Of a DNA stretch of 52,654 bases, positions 1-7,461 are shown piece after piece. The translations under genes were made by a program, and so were the position numbers. The stretch's first letter is position 1. Each line of letters starts with the position of its first letter. Source of the DNA: Agrobacterium tumefaciens (lineage in GTDB: Bacteria; Pseudomonadota; Alphaproteobacteria; Rhizobiales; Rhizobiaceae); assembly GCF_000834635.1 (NCBI RefSeq), contig NZ_JXQV01000045.1, forward strand, positions 1-52,654, read 5' to 3'. Under the pieces are notes generated by a model. It was not told the DNA's origin. It searched no databases and saw nothing but the letters and a program-made list of their open reading frames with translations.

Positions 1-174
1 GAGGCAAACCGCAGGTCGGTGGCTCTCACGATCACAAACAAGGGAAAGGAAGCGGTTGCAGGCTATGTTGACGGATATCGAGCCTCCTGCAAAGCAATGC
101 TTCAAGCCCTCGATCCCGTTGACCAAACCGAATTTCTGAGGCTCACCCAACAAATCGCAAAATACGAAGGTTGA
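1..174 (+). CDS. MarR-family transcriptional regulator, C-terminal part
   Basis: Frame 1 is open from the first base to a TGA at 172-174 and encodes 57 residues. They begin with a winged-helix wing (NRRSVALTITNKGKE) followed by a long amphipathic helix, as at the end of MarR regulators, where that helix forms the dimer interface. The N-terminal half lies outside the window. The SDR gene starts about 55 bases after the stop on the same strand, so co-transcription or local regulation is plausible. The assignment rests on the wing and helix pattern only, so the ligand and target are unknown. Confidence 0.7.
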   Translation, partial: EANRRSVALTITNKGKEAVAGYVDGYRASCKAMLQALDPVDQTEFLRLTQQIAKYEG

Positions 175-195
175 ATAATACGAATTTCGTAGTAT
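175..195. promoter_or_regulatory. Palindrome between marR and SDR gene, candidate operator
   Basis: A near-perfect 21-base inverted repeat with core TACGAATTTCGTA lies directly after the MarR stop and before the SDR start. MarR dimers bind AT-rich palindromes of about this size, often beside their own gene. The match to this particular regulator is inference. Confidence 0.4.
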
Positions 196-228
196 GTCTC
201 TGACATCGAAATGATCAGGGACGTCATC

Positions 229-975
229 ATGACTCACACATCGCCCATTGCACTCGTCACGGGAGCAAACAAGGGAATTGGCTTCGCCATCGCGCGGCAG
301 CTTGGGGCCGCCGGACACACCGTCTGGCTGGGATGCCGAGATATCTCACGGGGTGAGATGGCAGCTTGCGAACTACGAGGGAACGGGGTCGACGCCCGTG
401 CACAGCAACTCGATGTCACGGACGATGCGAGCGTTTCTAGCGCCGCCAAAACTATCGAGAGTGAAGTGGGGCGTCTCGACGTTTTGGTCAACAACGCCGG
501 GCTCATGTTTGGACCGCCTCCGTCTCTTGCCGAGGAGTCAATTGACGAGATGCAGCAGATGTTCAACACCAATGTATTCGGGGTGATGCGCGTCACTCAA
601 GCCTTCTTGCCGTTGTTGCGCAAATCGAAGGCAGCCCGGATCGTTATGATGAGTAGCGGCCTGAGTTCTTTAACGGATGCCTTGGACATGCGGAGCGAAA
701 CATGGACGGTCGGTTTCGGCGGATACTGCGCTTCAAAGACTGCACTGAACATGTTGACCATCAAGCTTGCCAAGGAGCTTGATCGGGAAGGGATCAAAGT
801 TAACGCGGTGGACCCCGGTCTGACGTCGACAGATATGACAGGCAACGGACCGGGGCACTCACCTGACGATGGGGCACGTCCTGCATTCGCTCTAGCAACA
901 ACCCACGCATATGGACCGACAGCAGGGTTTTACGCTTGCGCTCCATCAGGCGAACTTGTGCAAAAGAGTTGGTGA
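229..975 (+). CDS. SDR-family NAD(P)-dependent oxidoreductase
   Basis: A classical short-chain dehydrogenase/reductase of 248 residues. It has the dinucleotide-binding motif TGANKGIG near the N-terminus, the structural motif NNAG, a catalytic serine region (MMSSG) and the catalytic Tyr/Lys motif YCASK, followed by VNAVDPG. It should reduce or oxidise a carbonyl/alcohol substrate with NAD(P)H in the cytoplasm; the substrate cannot be read from the sequence. I chose the ATG at 229 because CAGGGA lies seven bases upstream. An in-frame ATG at 211 lacks a ribosome binding site. It follows a MarR gene and a palindrome, a common setting for stress- or xenobiotic-induced reductases. Confidence 0.88.
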   Translation: MTHTSPIALVTGANKGIGFAIARQLGAAGHTVWLGCRDISRGEMAACELRGNGVDARAQQLDVTDDASVSSAAKTIESEVGRLDVLVNNAGLMFGPPPSLAEESIDEMQQMFNTNVFGVMRVTQAFLPLLRKSKAARIVMMSSGLSSLTDALDMRSETWTVGFGGYCASKTALNMLTIKLAKELDREGIKVNAVDPGLTSTDMTGNGPGHSPDDGARPAFALATTHAYGPTAGFYACAPSGELVQKSW

Positions 976-1068
976 TACGCATTCAACGTTATGGGATGCA
1001 GGCCGACCGGTTCCGCACCTCGATGTCTCCTTAGGGCCATTACATGCCTTGAGAAAAGGATATGGACA

Positions 1069-1347
1069 GTGATAGTTCTGGAAATCATCGTTATATCCGC
1101 AACGCTCGCAGCCATGGCTCTGCTATTTTGCAATCAGATAATGGTTCAGATTCTTGAGCACAGGTTCTACAGGGAAAATGGCGGAGATTTCACTGTCGAC
1201 AGCGGGATTGATCGGCTCAGGGTCGATCAAAAGATACACGTCAGAGGCCTCAATCTCACGAATTGGCAGCGCCTTTACATATTTCGCCCGATCTTCATAC
1301 TTTCTGTTGGCTGGATGCTTGGCTTTATGATTTGGAGTCTGCTTTAG
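1069..1347 (+). CDS. Small membrane protein of unknown function
   Basis: A 92-residue protein starting at GTG 1069, with AAGGA eight bases upstream. An upstream ATG at 991 would add 26 unlikely residues. It has a hydrophobic N-terminal segment (IIVISATLAAMALLF), a polar middle of about 40 residues and a second hydrophobic segment at the C-terminus (PIFILSVGWMLGFMIWSLL), so probably two transmembrane helices with a hydrophilic loop. I do not recognise the family. It stands alone between the SDR gene and a converging hydrolase gene. Confidence 0.5.
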   Translation: MIVLEIIVISATLAAMALLFCNQIMVQILEHRFYRENGGDFTVDSGIDRLRVDQKIHVRGLNLTNWQRLYIFRPIFILSVGWMLGFMIWSLL

Positions 1348-1452
1348 ACAAGCGGCGGCGAAGTGATGATGACCGCCTTTAGTTGACAGTCATGGCGCAG
1401 AAGCGCCAATAGGAGACATTCCGGGTGTCGCAGAACTGCCAATTCTGCTGCT

Positions 1453-1515
1453 TTGTAAAAGTCCGGAAAAGAACTCCCGCATTAATCGGGATTTTCGCGA
1501 CAACAAGCTTGTCGC
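1453..1515. repeat. Copy A of a small dispersed intergenic element
   Basis: This segment shares the order TTGYAAAAGTCMGGAAAA, a short GC-stem hairpin, then GCGACAACA with a segment at 4713-4770. Both copies are non-coding and near gene ends. The TTGCAAAA start recalls IS6-family ends, but no transposase is linked, so the nature of the element is open. Confidence 0.35.
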
Positions 1516-1537
1516 AACGGCGTTTGTGGCCTTGGAT

Positions 1538-1562
1538 AAAGCCGCGTGAGAGCGCGGCTTTA
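1538..1562 (-). terminator. Hairpin terminator after the hydrolase gene
   Basis: The arms AAAGCCGCG and CGCGGCTTT flank a short loop, with A/T tracts built into both ends, and sit ten bases beyond the hydrolase stop. The symmetry would allow termination in both directions. Confidence 0.6.
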
Positions 1563-1572
1563 TGCCTTAAAA

Positions 1573-2196
1573 TCAGCCGTTTCCCTTTAGGGTGTTTTTG
1601 GGAGTTGCCGTCAGATGTCGTTCTATAAGTTCGGCAGCATAGCCAGCATGGGTCCGCGCCAGATCGTGATCCGCACCGGGAATGACGTGAAGGTCTGCGT
1701 CTGGAAGGAGAGCTTGTAATCGCTTGCCTACAGCAGCCGGGCTAACTGGATCAATGTCGCCCCAGATTAAGAGCGTCGGCGCTACAATTGAGCTTATCTG
1801 ACGAGAAAGGTCGGCCACCGGCTCTGCGATCCAACGCGCCGCGTTTGGGAACGCTTGAAAATAATCAGAACGCCAGTCTGATCCGCCAAGGTCCGCAACA
1901 GGCACGCCAGCGGAGGTGACTGTCAATACGAGACGAACTATCTTTTGAGGTGCCGCCAATGCTGCTTTGATAGCAACGAGGCCGCCCATCGATTGAGCGA
2001 CGATGTTGACCGGTTCGTTCATGCGATCCAATACTATCGTTACAAGATCATCGATATTGCCGACATCAGTTCGGGCCGGTTCATCACCAAGGCCAGGCCA
2101 ATCGAAAAATACACCATCCAGCTCCATGTGCCTGGCCACCGGCTTCCAAAATGCCGCACTGCCGACTGCCCCCGGAAGAAAAAGTGTTCTAGTCAT
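1573..2196 (-). CDS. Alpha/beta-fold hydrolase
   Basis: A 207-residue alpha/beta hydrolase. The oxyanion region FLPGAVGS is at the N-terminus and the nucleophile elbow is AQSMGG. An aspartate in WGDIDPVSP and a histidine in GADHDLAR complete a plausible Ser-Asp-His triad. The lid is short, as in small esterases. The substrate is unknown. Its start overlaps the stop of the ACT-domain gene by eight bases, so the two are almost certainly co-transcribed. A terminator-like hairpin follows its stop. Confidence 0.85.
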   Translation of the reverse strand: MTRTLFLPGAVGSAAFWKPVARHMELDGVFFDWPGLGDEPARTDVGNIDDLVTIVLDRMNEPVNIVAQSMGGLVAIKAALAAPQKIVRLVLTVTSAGVPVADLGGSDWRSDYFQAFPNAARWIAEPVADLSRQISSIVAPTLLIWGDIDPVSPAAVGKRLQALLPDADLHVIPGADHDLARTHAGYAAELIERHLTATPKNTLKGNG

Positions 2197-2578
2197 TTTC
2201 CACCGTGTGTCCGGCGATTTCGAGGAAACGCTTTGCGCTGTCCGTCTCGCTTGCAGGGATCAACACATGTTCTCCGTCGAACGTGCAAATAACGAACACA
2301 CCAATTCCGTTGTCAGAAAGCGGAGTGATGAGGGACTTAACGATGCCAGCCGCGTCGAACGGGAAAGGGCCAATAGTGCGTAGGCAAGCCCAGCCAGTCT
2401 CGGCTGTGATCCCCCTCGGCACGCGTTCCTCAGGGCAGACGAGAGTTAACTCGTCATCTGAATCTATGACGGCCTTGAAACCTGGGCCGCTTAGCCAAGC
2501 GGGAACTTCCTCTTTTGCCTCTAAACGCGAAACGGCATAGCGACCTGGGAGAAAACGAATTCTCAAATTTAGGCTCAC
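2189..2578 (-). CDS. ACT domain-containing protein (CASTOR-type ACT)
   Basis: A 129-residue protein resembling the small stand-alone bacterial ACT proteins related to CASTOR/ACT_7. The TGWACLRTIGPFPF segment and the later GIGVFVICTFDGEHVLIP segment are typical of the two ACT half-domains. Such proteins are thought to bind amino acids or other small ligands. It is the first gene of a two-gene operon with the alpha/beta hydrolase. Function beyond ligand binding cannot be read from the sequence. Confidence 0.75.
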   Translation of the reverse strand: MSLNLRIRFLPGRYAVSRLEAKEEVPAWLSGPGFKAVIDSDDELTLVCPEERVPRGITAETGWACLRTIGPFPFDAAGIVKSLITPLSDNGIGVFVICTFDGEHVLIPASETDSAKRFLEIAGHTVEND

Positions 2579-2711
2579 AAGAGTCCCTCCACAGTTTGAC
2601 CGAAGAAGGACATTCCCGAATTACAAGTATTTGCGTCTGGCGGGAGCTTCATCTTCCAAGATGATATGCAGGCGAGAGTACACCACGCTTTTGGTGAAGC
2701 CAAGAGAACCT

Positions 2712-2999
2712 ATGCCCGAACAGATCGGAAAACTTGCCATAGCGTTTGAACGCTTTACCCGTCGCTTCAAGGTCGCTGAGGCAGCGACAGTCATGCAGAA
2801 CTCGCTCAACGCCCTCGACATTCAGGCGCTTCTTTTCATCGATGAACATCCGAAGTGTGACCTGGGGAATGTCGCCCGGCACCTTCAGATCGCCCTGACG
2901 ACAATGTCGTCTTCGGCCGACCGGCTGGTGCGTTGGGAAATGATCGAACGGACTGCTTTGGGCCAACTACTGCCTTGGAGGCGTTGCCGACCCTTCTAG
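2712..2999 (+). pseudogene. MarR-family regulator, truncated before the wing
   Basis: From ATG 2712 the reading frame encodes a MarR N-terminal helix and the helix-turn-helix (LDIQALLFIDEHPKCDLGNV, then TTMSSSADRLVRWEMIERT). After MIERT a MarR protein should continue into the arginine-rich wing and dimerisation helix. Here the frame runs into about 14 unrelated residues and stops. The break coincides with a 17-base sequence (2951-2967) repeated at 3676-3692 on the other side of the LOG gene. The DNA-binding core remains but the protein is unlikely to fold normally. It appears to be a second MarR, distinct from the one ending at 174. Confidence 0.65.
2951..2967. repeat. Left copy of direct repeat flanking the LOG gene
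   Basis: GACTGCTTTGGGCCAAC lies exactly where the MarR reading frame loses homology. The right copy, at 3676-3692, differs in one base (GACC for GACT). Confidence 0.6.
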
Positions 3000-3577
3000 C
3001 GTTCGCTTTTTCCAATCCACTTTGTTTCGGAGGGAACAACGAACGTTTCAAGTCTTGCTAGCAGAGACATAGGATCATTTTCGACAAGCAACATATCGCG
3101 GTGAACAGACTTCATGAACGACTCATTCACGACGTGATCTAGAAAGCCCAACAACTGATCGTAGAAGCCTCCGACGTTGAGCAATGCGCACGGCTTGGCG
3201 TGACTCCCAAGTTGCGTCCATGTCCAGACCTCGAAAATCTCTTCAAATGTTCCTATGCCACCGGGCATCGCGATGAATGCGTCTGACAGCTCAGCCATCA
3301 ATGCTTTTCGCTCGTGCATAGAGCTAACGACGCGTAAGTCCTTTAGCCCCGTATGAGCAACTTCTCTATCAACCAAAGCCTTGGGTATTACCCCGATTAC
3401 CTCGCCGCCTGCCTTCATCGCCGCATCAGCCACAGCTCCCATCAAACCCACAGCCGCGCCGCCATATACAAGTCCAATGCCCTTGTCTGCGAGCAGAGTG
3501 CCAAGGCCCGTGGCTGCGGCAAGATACTGATCTGTGAGTCCAGAGCTTGAACCACAAAATACACAAATTCGTTGCAC
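2996..3577 (-). CDS. LOG family protein (nucleoside 5'-monophosphate phosphoribohydrolase)
   Basis: A 193-residue LOG/'lysine decarboxylase-like' protein. It begins VQRICVFCGSSSG, has YGGAAVGLMGAVADAA, and carries the family signature PGGIGTFEEIFEVWTW. LOG enzymes release a base from nucleoside monophosphates, classically activating cytokinins (plants, Agrobacterium, other bacteria). I start it at GTG 3577, with GGGGGA upstream, because family members begin just before CVFCGSS. The frame is open to 3691 but those extra residues look non-coding. It converges on the broken MarR gene, overlapping by four bases, and lies inside the 17-base direct repeat. Confidence 0.85.
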   Translation of the reverse strand: MQRICVFCGSSSGLTDQYLAAATGLGTLLADKGIGLVYGGAAVGLMGAVADAAMKAGGEVIGVIPKALVDREVAHTGLKDLRVVSSMHERKALMAELSDAFIAMPGGIGTFEEIFEVWTWTQLGSHAKPCALLNVGGFYDQLLGFLDHVVNESFMKSVHRDMLLVENDPMSLLARLETFVVPSETKWIGKSER

Positions 3578-3675
3578 GTCGTCCCCCGAGCCTTGTTCAA
3601 GACATGAAAACGGGGTCCTAACACGATGTCGAACCTGACGATAGGGTTGAATGGCAGTGAGTGTGTGCGCATGAG

Positions 3676-3692
3676 GACCGCTTTGGGCCAAC
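3676..3692. repeat. Right copy of direct repeat flanking the LOG gene
   Basis: GACCGCTTTGGGCCAAC matches 2951-2967 with one mismatch. Together the copies bracket 708 bases that hold the LOG gene. Confidence 0.6.
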
Positions 3693-3838
3693 AGGTGACT
3701 ATCTCCGTTAGAGTGTCATTTTGCCCTCTACCGGAATCGACCCTATGGACACGTATTCGCCGGCACATTATTAAGACGGCACAGGGCGCGGGCGGTGCGT
3801 TCGCGTGGTGATTGACTGGCACGCATGACGCATGGTTC

Positions 3839-4126
3839 TTATGCCGCGCTTAAGGCCAGCCGGAAGCCAAGCGCATGAATGATTTTGTGCATCGTTTCAT
3901 AGCGAAGCTTCGAACCGGGTTTCAGGGCCTTGTATAGGCTTTCGCGACCGAGGCCGGAAACCTCCGCGATCTTCGCAATTCCGCGTGCCTTGGCGACATG
4001 GCCCAGCGCTGCAATAAAAACGTCCGGGTTTTCGTCTTCCATGGCAACGATCAAATATTCCATCATGGTTTCTTCGCTATCCAGATACTCCGAAGCATCG
4101 AACTTGCTGAATTCCGTCATGGTCAT
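3839..4126 (-). CDS. Addiction-module antidote protein (HigA-like)
   Basis: A 95-residue protein with a Cro/XRE-like helix-turn-helix (GIAKIAEVSGLGRESLYKAL) and the following conserved PGSKLRYETMHKIIHALG block, as in the COG3636 antidote family. It neutralises the neighbouring toxin and probably represses the operon. Its start overlaps the toxin stop by four bases (ATGA), so translation is coupled. The toxin-first order is usual for this family. Confidence 0.85.
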   Translation of the reverse strand: MTMTEFSKFDASEYLDSEETMMEYLIVAMEDENPDVFIAALGHVAKARGIAKIAEVSGLGRESLYKALKPGSKLRYETMHKIIHALGFRLALSAA

Positions 4127-4422
4127 TCCTTTCCGATGGTACGGGCCATTTCGATGGCCTTTTGAATGTCGCGCTTTTGGGTGGACTTGTCGCCGCCGAT
4201 CAGCAGCAGGTAAACCGTTTCGCCTCTGCGCGTGTAATACAGGCGATATCCTGGTCCGAAATTAATGCGCATTTCTGAAACGCCCTCCCCTACCGGCTTC
4301 CAGTCGCCAAAGTTTCCATTCTCTGCCGCAGTGATGCGATGAAGGATGCGAACCTTGCCCTTGGTATCTTTCAGGGCTTTCAACCAGCTATCGAACTGAT
4401 GTGATTTCTCGAAGGTGCTCAT
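4123..4422 (-). CDS. RelE/ParE-superfamily toxin (HigB-like killer protein)
   Basis: A 99-residue toxin of the phage Gp49-like/COG3657 group: FDSWLKALKDTKGKVRILHR at the N-terminus, then GEGVSEMRINFGPGYRLYY and LLIGGDKSTQKRDIQKA, which carry the basic and aromatic residues of RelE-fold ribonucleases. Members cleave mRNA, usually at the ribosome. Length and motifs look intact, so the module should be functional and may help stabilise the replicon. Confidence 0.87.
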   Translation of the reverse strand: MSTFEKSHQFDSWLKALKDTKGKVRILHRITAAENGNFGDWKPVGEGVSEMRINFGPGYRLYYTRRGETVYLLLIGGDKSTQKRDIQKAIEMARTIGKE

Positions 4423-5002
4423 GAGTTTTTGTATCCAACTGGATACGCATTTGCAAGAAAAAAGTTAGCGGACAAAGCCAGTGGATGAGCCTGTCTGGGG
4501 TCGGTTCAGGCTGACGGGGAAATGACACTCCAAACGCGAGCGGCTGCTGTTCCAATTAAACCCTCGTAAATCTTAGGCGCGGGAAGTCGTCATTCTTATG
4601 GTCTAATCGCTGTCCAAAAGAGACTAAAGTTCAGTTGGGACAGCGACGGCTTGGCCGCTTTTGCGCCAACACCCGACATGGCGGCTGGGGTAAATTTCCA
4701 TATCCTGCGACGTTGCAAAAGTCAGGAAAACAAGAATCCCTTTGATTTGGGGATTGCGACAACAGCGAAACGCAGCTGTCGGCTCAAAGCCGCCAAAATT
4801 GTGCCTTCACATCCACGTGCAGAGTACCTAATCTGAATCGCTGGGGCATTCCAGCTTGTTGGGGCAAGAGAAGTCGCCTCCGCCCAGCGCACGTGGGGCG
4901 GTTTCAAGCGGGACGTTGTTCGGGTAGCACTTTTATCAGCACTTGCCGTCACGGTTCCGTGACTTTACCTTATCCCGTACTTCATATTGCAAGGGGTAGG
5001 AG
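4423..5002. other. Intergenic region, no convincing gene
   Basis: I see no supported gene in these 580 bases. The region holds a nine-base perfect inverted repeat, TCGCTGTCC at 4607-4615 and GGACAGCGA at 4638-4646, 22 bases apart. It also holds copy B of the small element at 4713-4770. It probably contains the toxin operon promoter near 4430 and the leader of the DUF1963 gene. A 61-codon plus-strand frame at 4651-4836 overlaps copy B and shows no protein-like features. Confidence 0.4.
4713..4770. repeat. Copy B of a small dispersed intergenic element
   Basis: It aligns with 1453-1515 through TTGCAAAAGTCAGGAAAAC, a CCC...GGG hairpin and GCGACAACA. A shorter match, CGTTGCAAAAGT, occurs near 23871. 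See copy A for the uncertainty about its nature. Confidence 0.35.
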
Positions 5003-6046
5003 ATGTTCGACACGCTGGCGCAAGCGCATCTTGTAATCGAGGAGCGGTTTGCTCCCAATACGGTTGAGATAGTGGCGGGCGCGCTGGGATCGGTGATGGT
5101 GTTTTCAGCGAAAAGTGACGACAACCTTGGTGGCAGCCGGATCGGTGGTACGCCGGATCTGCCAAAAGTGATCGAGTGGCCGCGACGACCGGTCCCTGAC
5201 AATATCGATGAGATTGCTAAACGCGCCGGCGAGCCTTTCGACGCGAATTTGCGCCAGCATCTTGCCGCGGGCCTGCCCTATGCCTTCATTGCGCAGATCA
5301 ATCTGATGGAGGCGGCGAGTCTGGGTGATGTGGCAAAGCCCCTGCCTGACGCTGGCCGACTGTTGTTCTTTTACGATTTGATTGCCGGCCCCTTCGACAC
5401 GGGGGTACAGTCGGCGAAGGTGATCTGGGACCGCAGCCCGGCCGAAGCGCTTGCGCATGCCGCAATGCCGGACAGTCTTGTCACCGCCGCTTCTGCCTAT
5501 CGCACGATGATCGATGACACCAACCGGCAGTACGGCATACAGCCGGACGCTCGCCCGGCCGGTGCGCCTTTGCCGGGCACACCCTATGGCGGTCCGGTCC
5601 GATCGATGGCGCTGAAGGTTGCGCTGCAGCTGCCCTCCTTTTCCAGCCTTGAATTCGAGGCGTCCGGCCAGCTGGTCACGACCTATTCCGCTGATCGGGC
5701 GGTGATCGGCGGCGCCCAGGCGTTCAGCCAGGCCTACGACGACGTTTCCCAAGGTGCGGAGCAGAAAAGCCTGCTCCTCGGCGCGCCGGCGCCTGAGCAG
5801 GACGATCCCCGTTACGACGCGGTCGTTGTCAGCGACTACAACGCGCAGTCTCTCTTCGGTGCGGACTGGACGAAGAACAGAGACAGGGTAATGGAAAAGG
5901 CAAAGGACTGGCTGCTTCTGCTGCAGATGGATGTGCCCGGCTGGATGCAGGACAGCAGTGAGGGTACAGTTTACTTCCTGATTCGTGAAAAGGATCTTCA
6001 AGACCGGGCGTTCGAGCGCGTCATCGCCGTCTATCAGCAAACCTGA
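5003..6046 (+). CDS. DUF1963 (YwqG-like) domain protein
   Basis: A 347-residue protein with the DUF1963 pattern: GGSRIGGTPDLPKVIEWPRR near residue 45, then PYAFIAQINL, LLFFYDL, and a C-terminal LLLLQMDVPGWMQDSSEGTVYFLIRE. DUF1963 proteins are cytoplasmic, of unresolved function, and are often scattered near polymorphic-toxin loci. A paralogue sits at 25234-26226. The start ATG at 5003 follows GGGGTAGGAG. An immunity or accessory role in the nearby toxin island is inference from location. Confidence 0.85.
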   Translation: MFDTLAQAHLVIEERFAPNTVEIVAGALGSVMVFSAKSDDNLGGSRIGGTPDLPKVIEWPRRPVPDNIDEIAKRAGEPFDANLRQHLAAGLPYAFIAQINLMEAASLGDVAKPLPDAGRLLFFYDLIAGPFDTGVQSAKVIWDRSPAEALAHAAMPDSLVTAASAYRTMIDDTNRQYGIQPDARPAGAPLPGTPYGGPVRSMALKVALQLPSFSSLEFEASGQLVTTYSADRAVIGGAQAFSQAYDDVSQGAEQKSLLLGAPAPEQDDPRYDAVVVSDYNAQSLFGADWTKNRDRVMEKAKDWLLLLQMDVPGWMQDSSEGTVYFLIREKDLQDRAFERVIAVYQQT

Positions 6047-6296
6047 GGGCGGATGATGCGTAGCCTCCCTTTTCTAGGCCCCGTCGTTCGAACGAAGTCA
6101 GGCTACCATTTCGGGCAAAACTCGGAAGTTTTGCACGTGACGCTGACTAGTCTGGATTAGGATTGAGACTAAGTAGCTTATGGGGTGCCGTCGCTTGGTG
6201 CGCCAGGCGTCGAGTTACTGCAACAATGCCGCACGACTGAGTGGATGTGCGGCTAGAGTTCTGCGATGAAAAAGCTCAAGCCATCGAATCCCTCGC

Positions 6297-7262
6297 TCAA
6301 CCGATGCGATCAGGTAGAGCGGACTCTTTTGCTGCTTCGACCATTACGAGCACGTTGAAGCCTTCCCGGACATGAAACCCGTCTTCAGCTAGCAACGCAT
6401 TGCCGTGCGCGTCCATGAACCACTTCGCGGTGTCGTGATCGTAGAACTCCGCGATGGCGGCTTCGACCTTTGCTTTCGCCTCGATTAGAACGTCGCGCTT
6501 TTCCAGCCTTCGTGTGTTGATCTGCACAAGCCTGCGTTTTGCGGGCTTGCCAGCATCGGAGACGAACACTGAGAGCTTGTCGGTGTGATAGCTTTTGATG
6601 CGCACCCGCAGCCGCTTAGGACGCGTTCTGTCGAATTCATCATTGATCCACTGGATGCGGGCTTCGATCTCGTCATCCTTGAGATAGGTTTCTGGCATCA
6701 CGTCGCTGACCGGGATGAGATCGTCGGCAAAATGCTCGTGCGCCACTTCCGCCGCGTGATGGGCATAGGCGAGATGCGTCACGGGCAAGGCCGCAAGCCA
6801 TTTACGACGCTGGGCGATAGCCATGGATTTCGCTTCAAGTTCCCCAAATTTCGCAACAGAAAAGTTCTCTTTTTTCTGACCCTCGTTGGTCATCAATGTC
6901 GCCTGCCAGGCATCACCTTCGCGGGTCTCAACCCGGCGTACCCCGGAAATGCCGCTCTGGTTGTTCTTGCGCAGAAGAACGGCCTGCTCGTGATTGGTGG
7001 CGGGCGGTATGGCTTCGATGATCGCATCGCGATAGGCACGTGCCGCCTTGTAGGCCGCTTCATCGCTGCCATAGACGCTGTCCTTTAACAGGCGCACGAT
7101 CCTGTGCCCGCGTCGTTTCAGGCTCACCCACCAGCCAGCACCACGACGCTCATTGGCTTCCTCGCGTTTCAGTCCATAGGCGTCGGCATCGTGCTTCGTC
7201 TGCGGACTATGAGCCTTCCTGCGGCTCTTCCCTACCCCACTGTCCATATCCACCGGCGCCAT
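6297..7262 (-). CDS. AP2-domain-like DNA-binding protein
   Basis: A 321-residue basic protein. Two stretches resemble AP2/ERF units: GWWVSLKRRGHRIVRLLKDS with AYKAARAYRDAII at about residues 43-90, and SGISGVRRVETREGDAWQAT with AIAQRRKWLAAL at about residues 104-160. The rest is charged and unassigned. In bacteria AP2 domains occur in homing-endonuclease and phage-related proteins and in stand-alone DNA-binding proteins. No HNH motif is visible. AAGGA precedes the ATG at 7262. It is divergent from vgrG with 199 bases between, so control of the T6SS island is possible but unproven. Confidence 0.65.
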   Translation of the reverse strand: MAPVDMDSGVGKSRRKAHSPQTKHDADAYGLKREEANERRGAGWWVSLKRRGHRIVRLLKDSVYGSDEAAYKAARAYRDAIIEAIPPATNHEQAVLLRKNNQSGISGVRRVETREGDAWQATLMTNEGQKKENFSVAKFGELEAKSMAIAQRRKWLAALPVTHLAYAHHAAEVAHEHFADDLIPVSDVMPETYLKDDEIEARIQWINDEFDRTRPKRLRVRIKSYHTDKLSVFVSDAGKPAKRRLVQINTRRLEKRDVLIEAKAKVEAAIAEFYDHDTAKWFMDAHGNALLAEDGFHVREGFNVLVMVEAAKESALPDRIG

Positions 7263-7461
7263 GATGTGTCCTTGGTCTCACCTACCTCTCGGTCAGTTTG
7301 GTTTGCAAATTACAGCGGGTTTGGGACTGCGGAACCATTTTATACCGAGATGGTTGTACAAATGGCCGCCGCTCCATCCTTTCGCCACAATGATTGATTG
7401 CATTCCGTTCAGATTTTGACAGCTGATTGATAATTTACCCAATCCGATCACCGGGGTTCCC

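Noticed and set aside
1425..1628. Plus-strand 67-codon frame
   Set aside because: It overlaps the intergenic element, the terminator hairpin and the hydrolase end, and its translation has no recognisable protein features.
4651..4836. Plus-strand 61-codon frame
   Set aside because: It coincides with copy B of the non-coding element; weak start and no motif.
5105..6040. 311-codon minus-strand frame opposite the DUF1963 gene
   Set aside because: It is the antisense of a clear family member and has no own features.
7416..7440. TTGACA upstream of vgrG as a sigma-70 promoter
   Set aside because: No acceptable -10 hexamer lies at 16-18 bases spacing.
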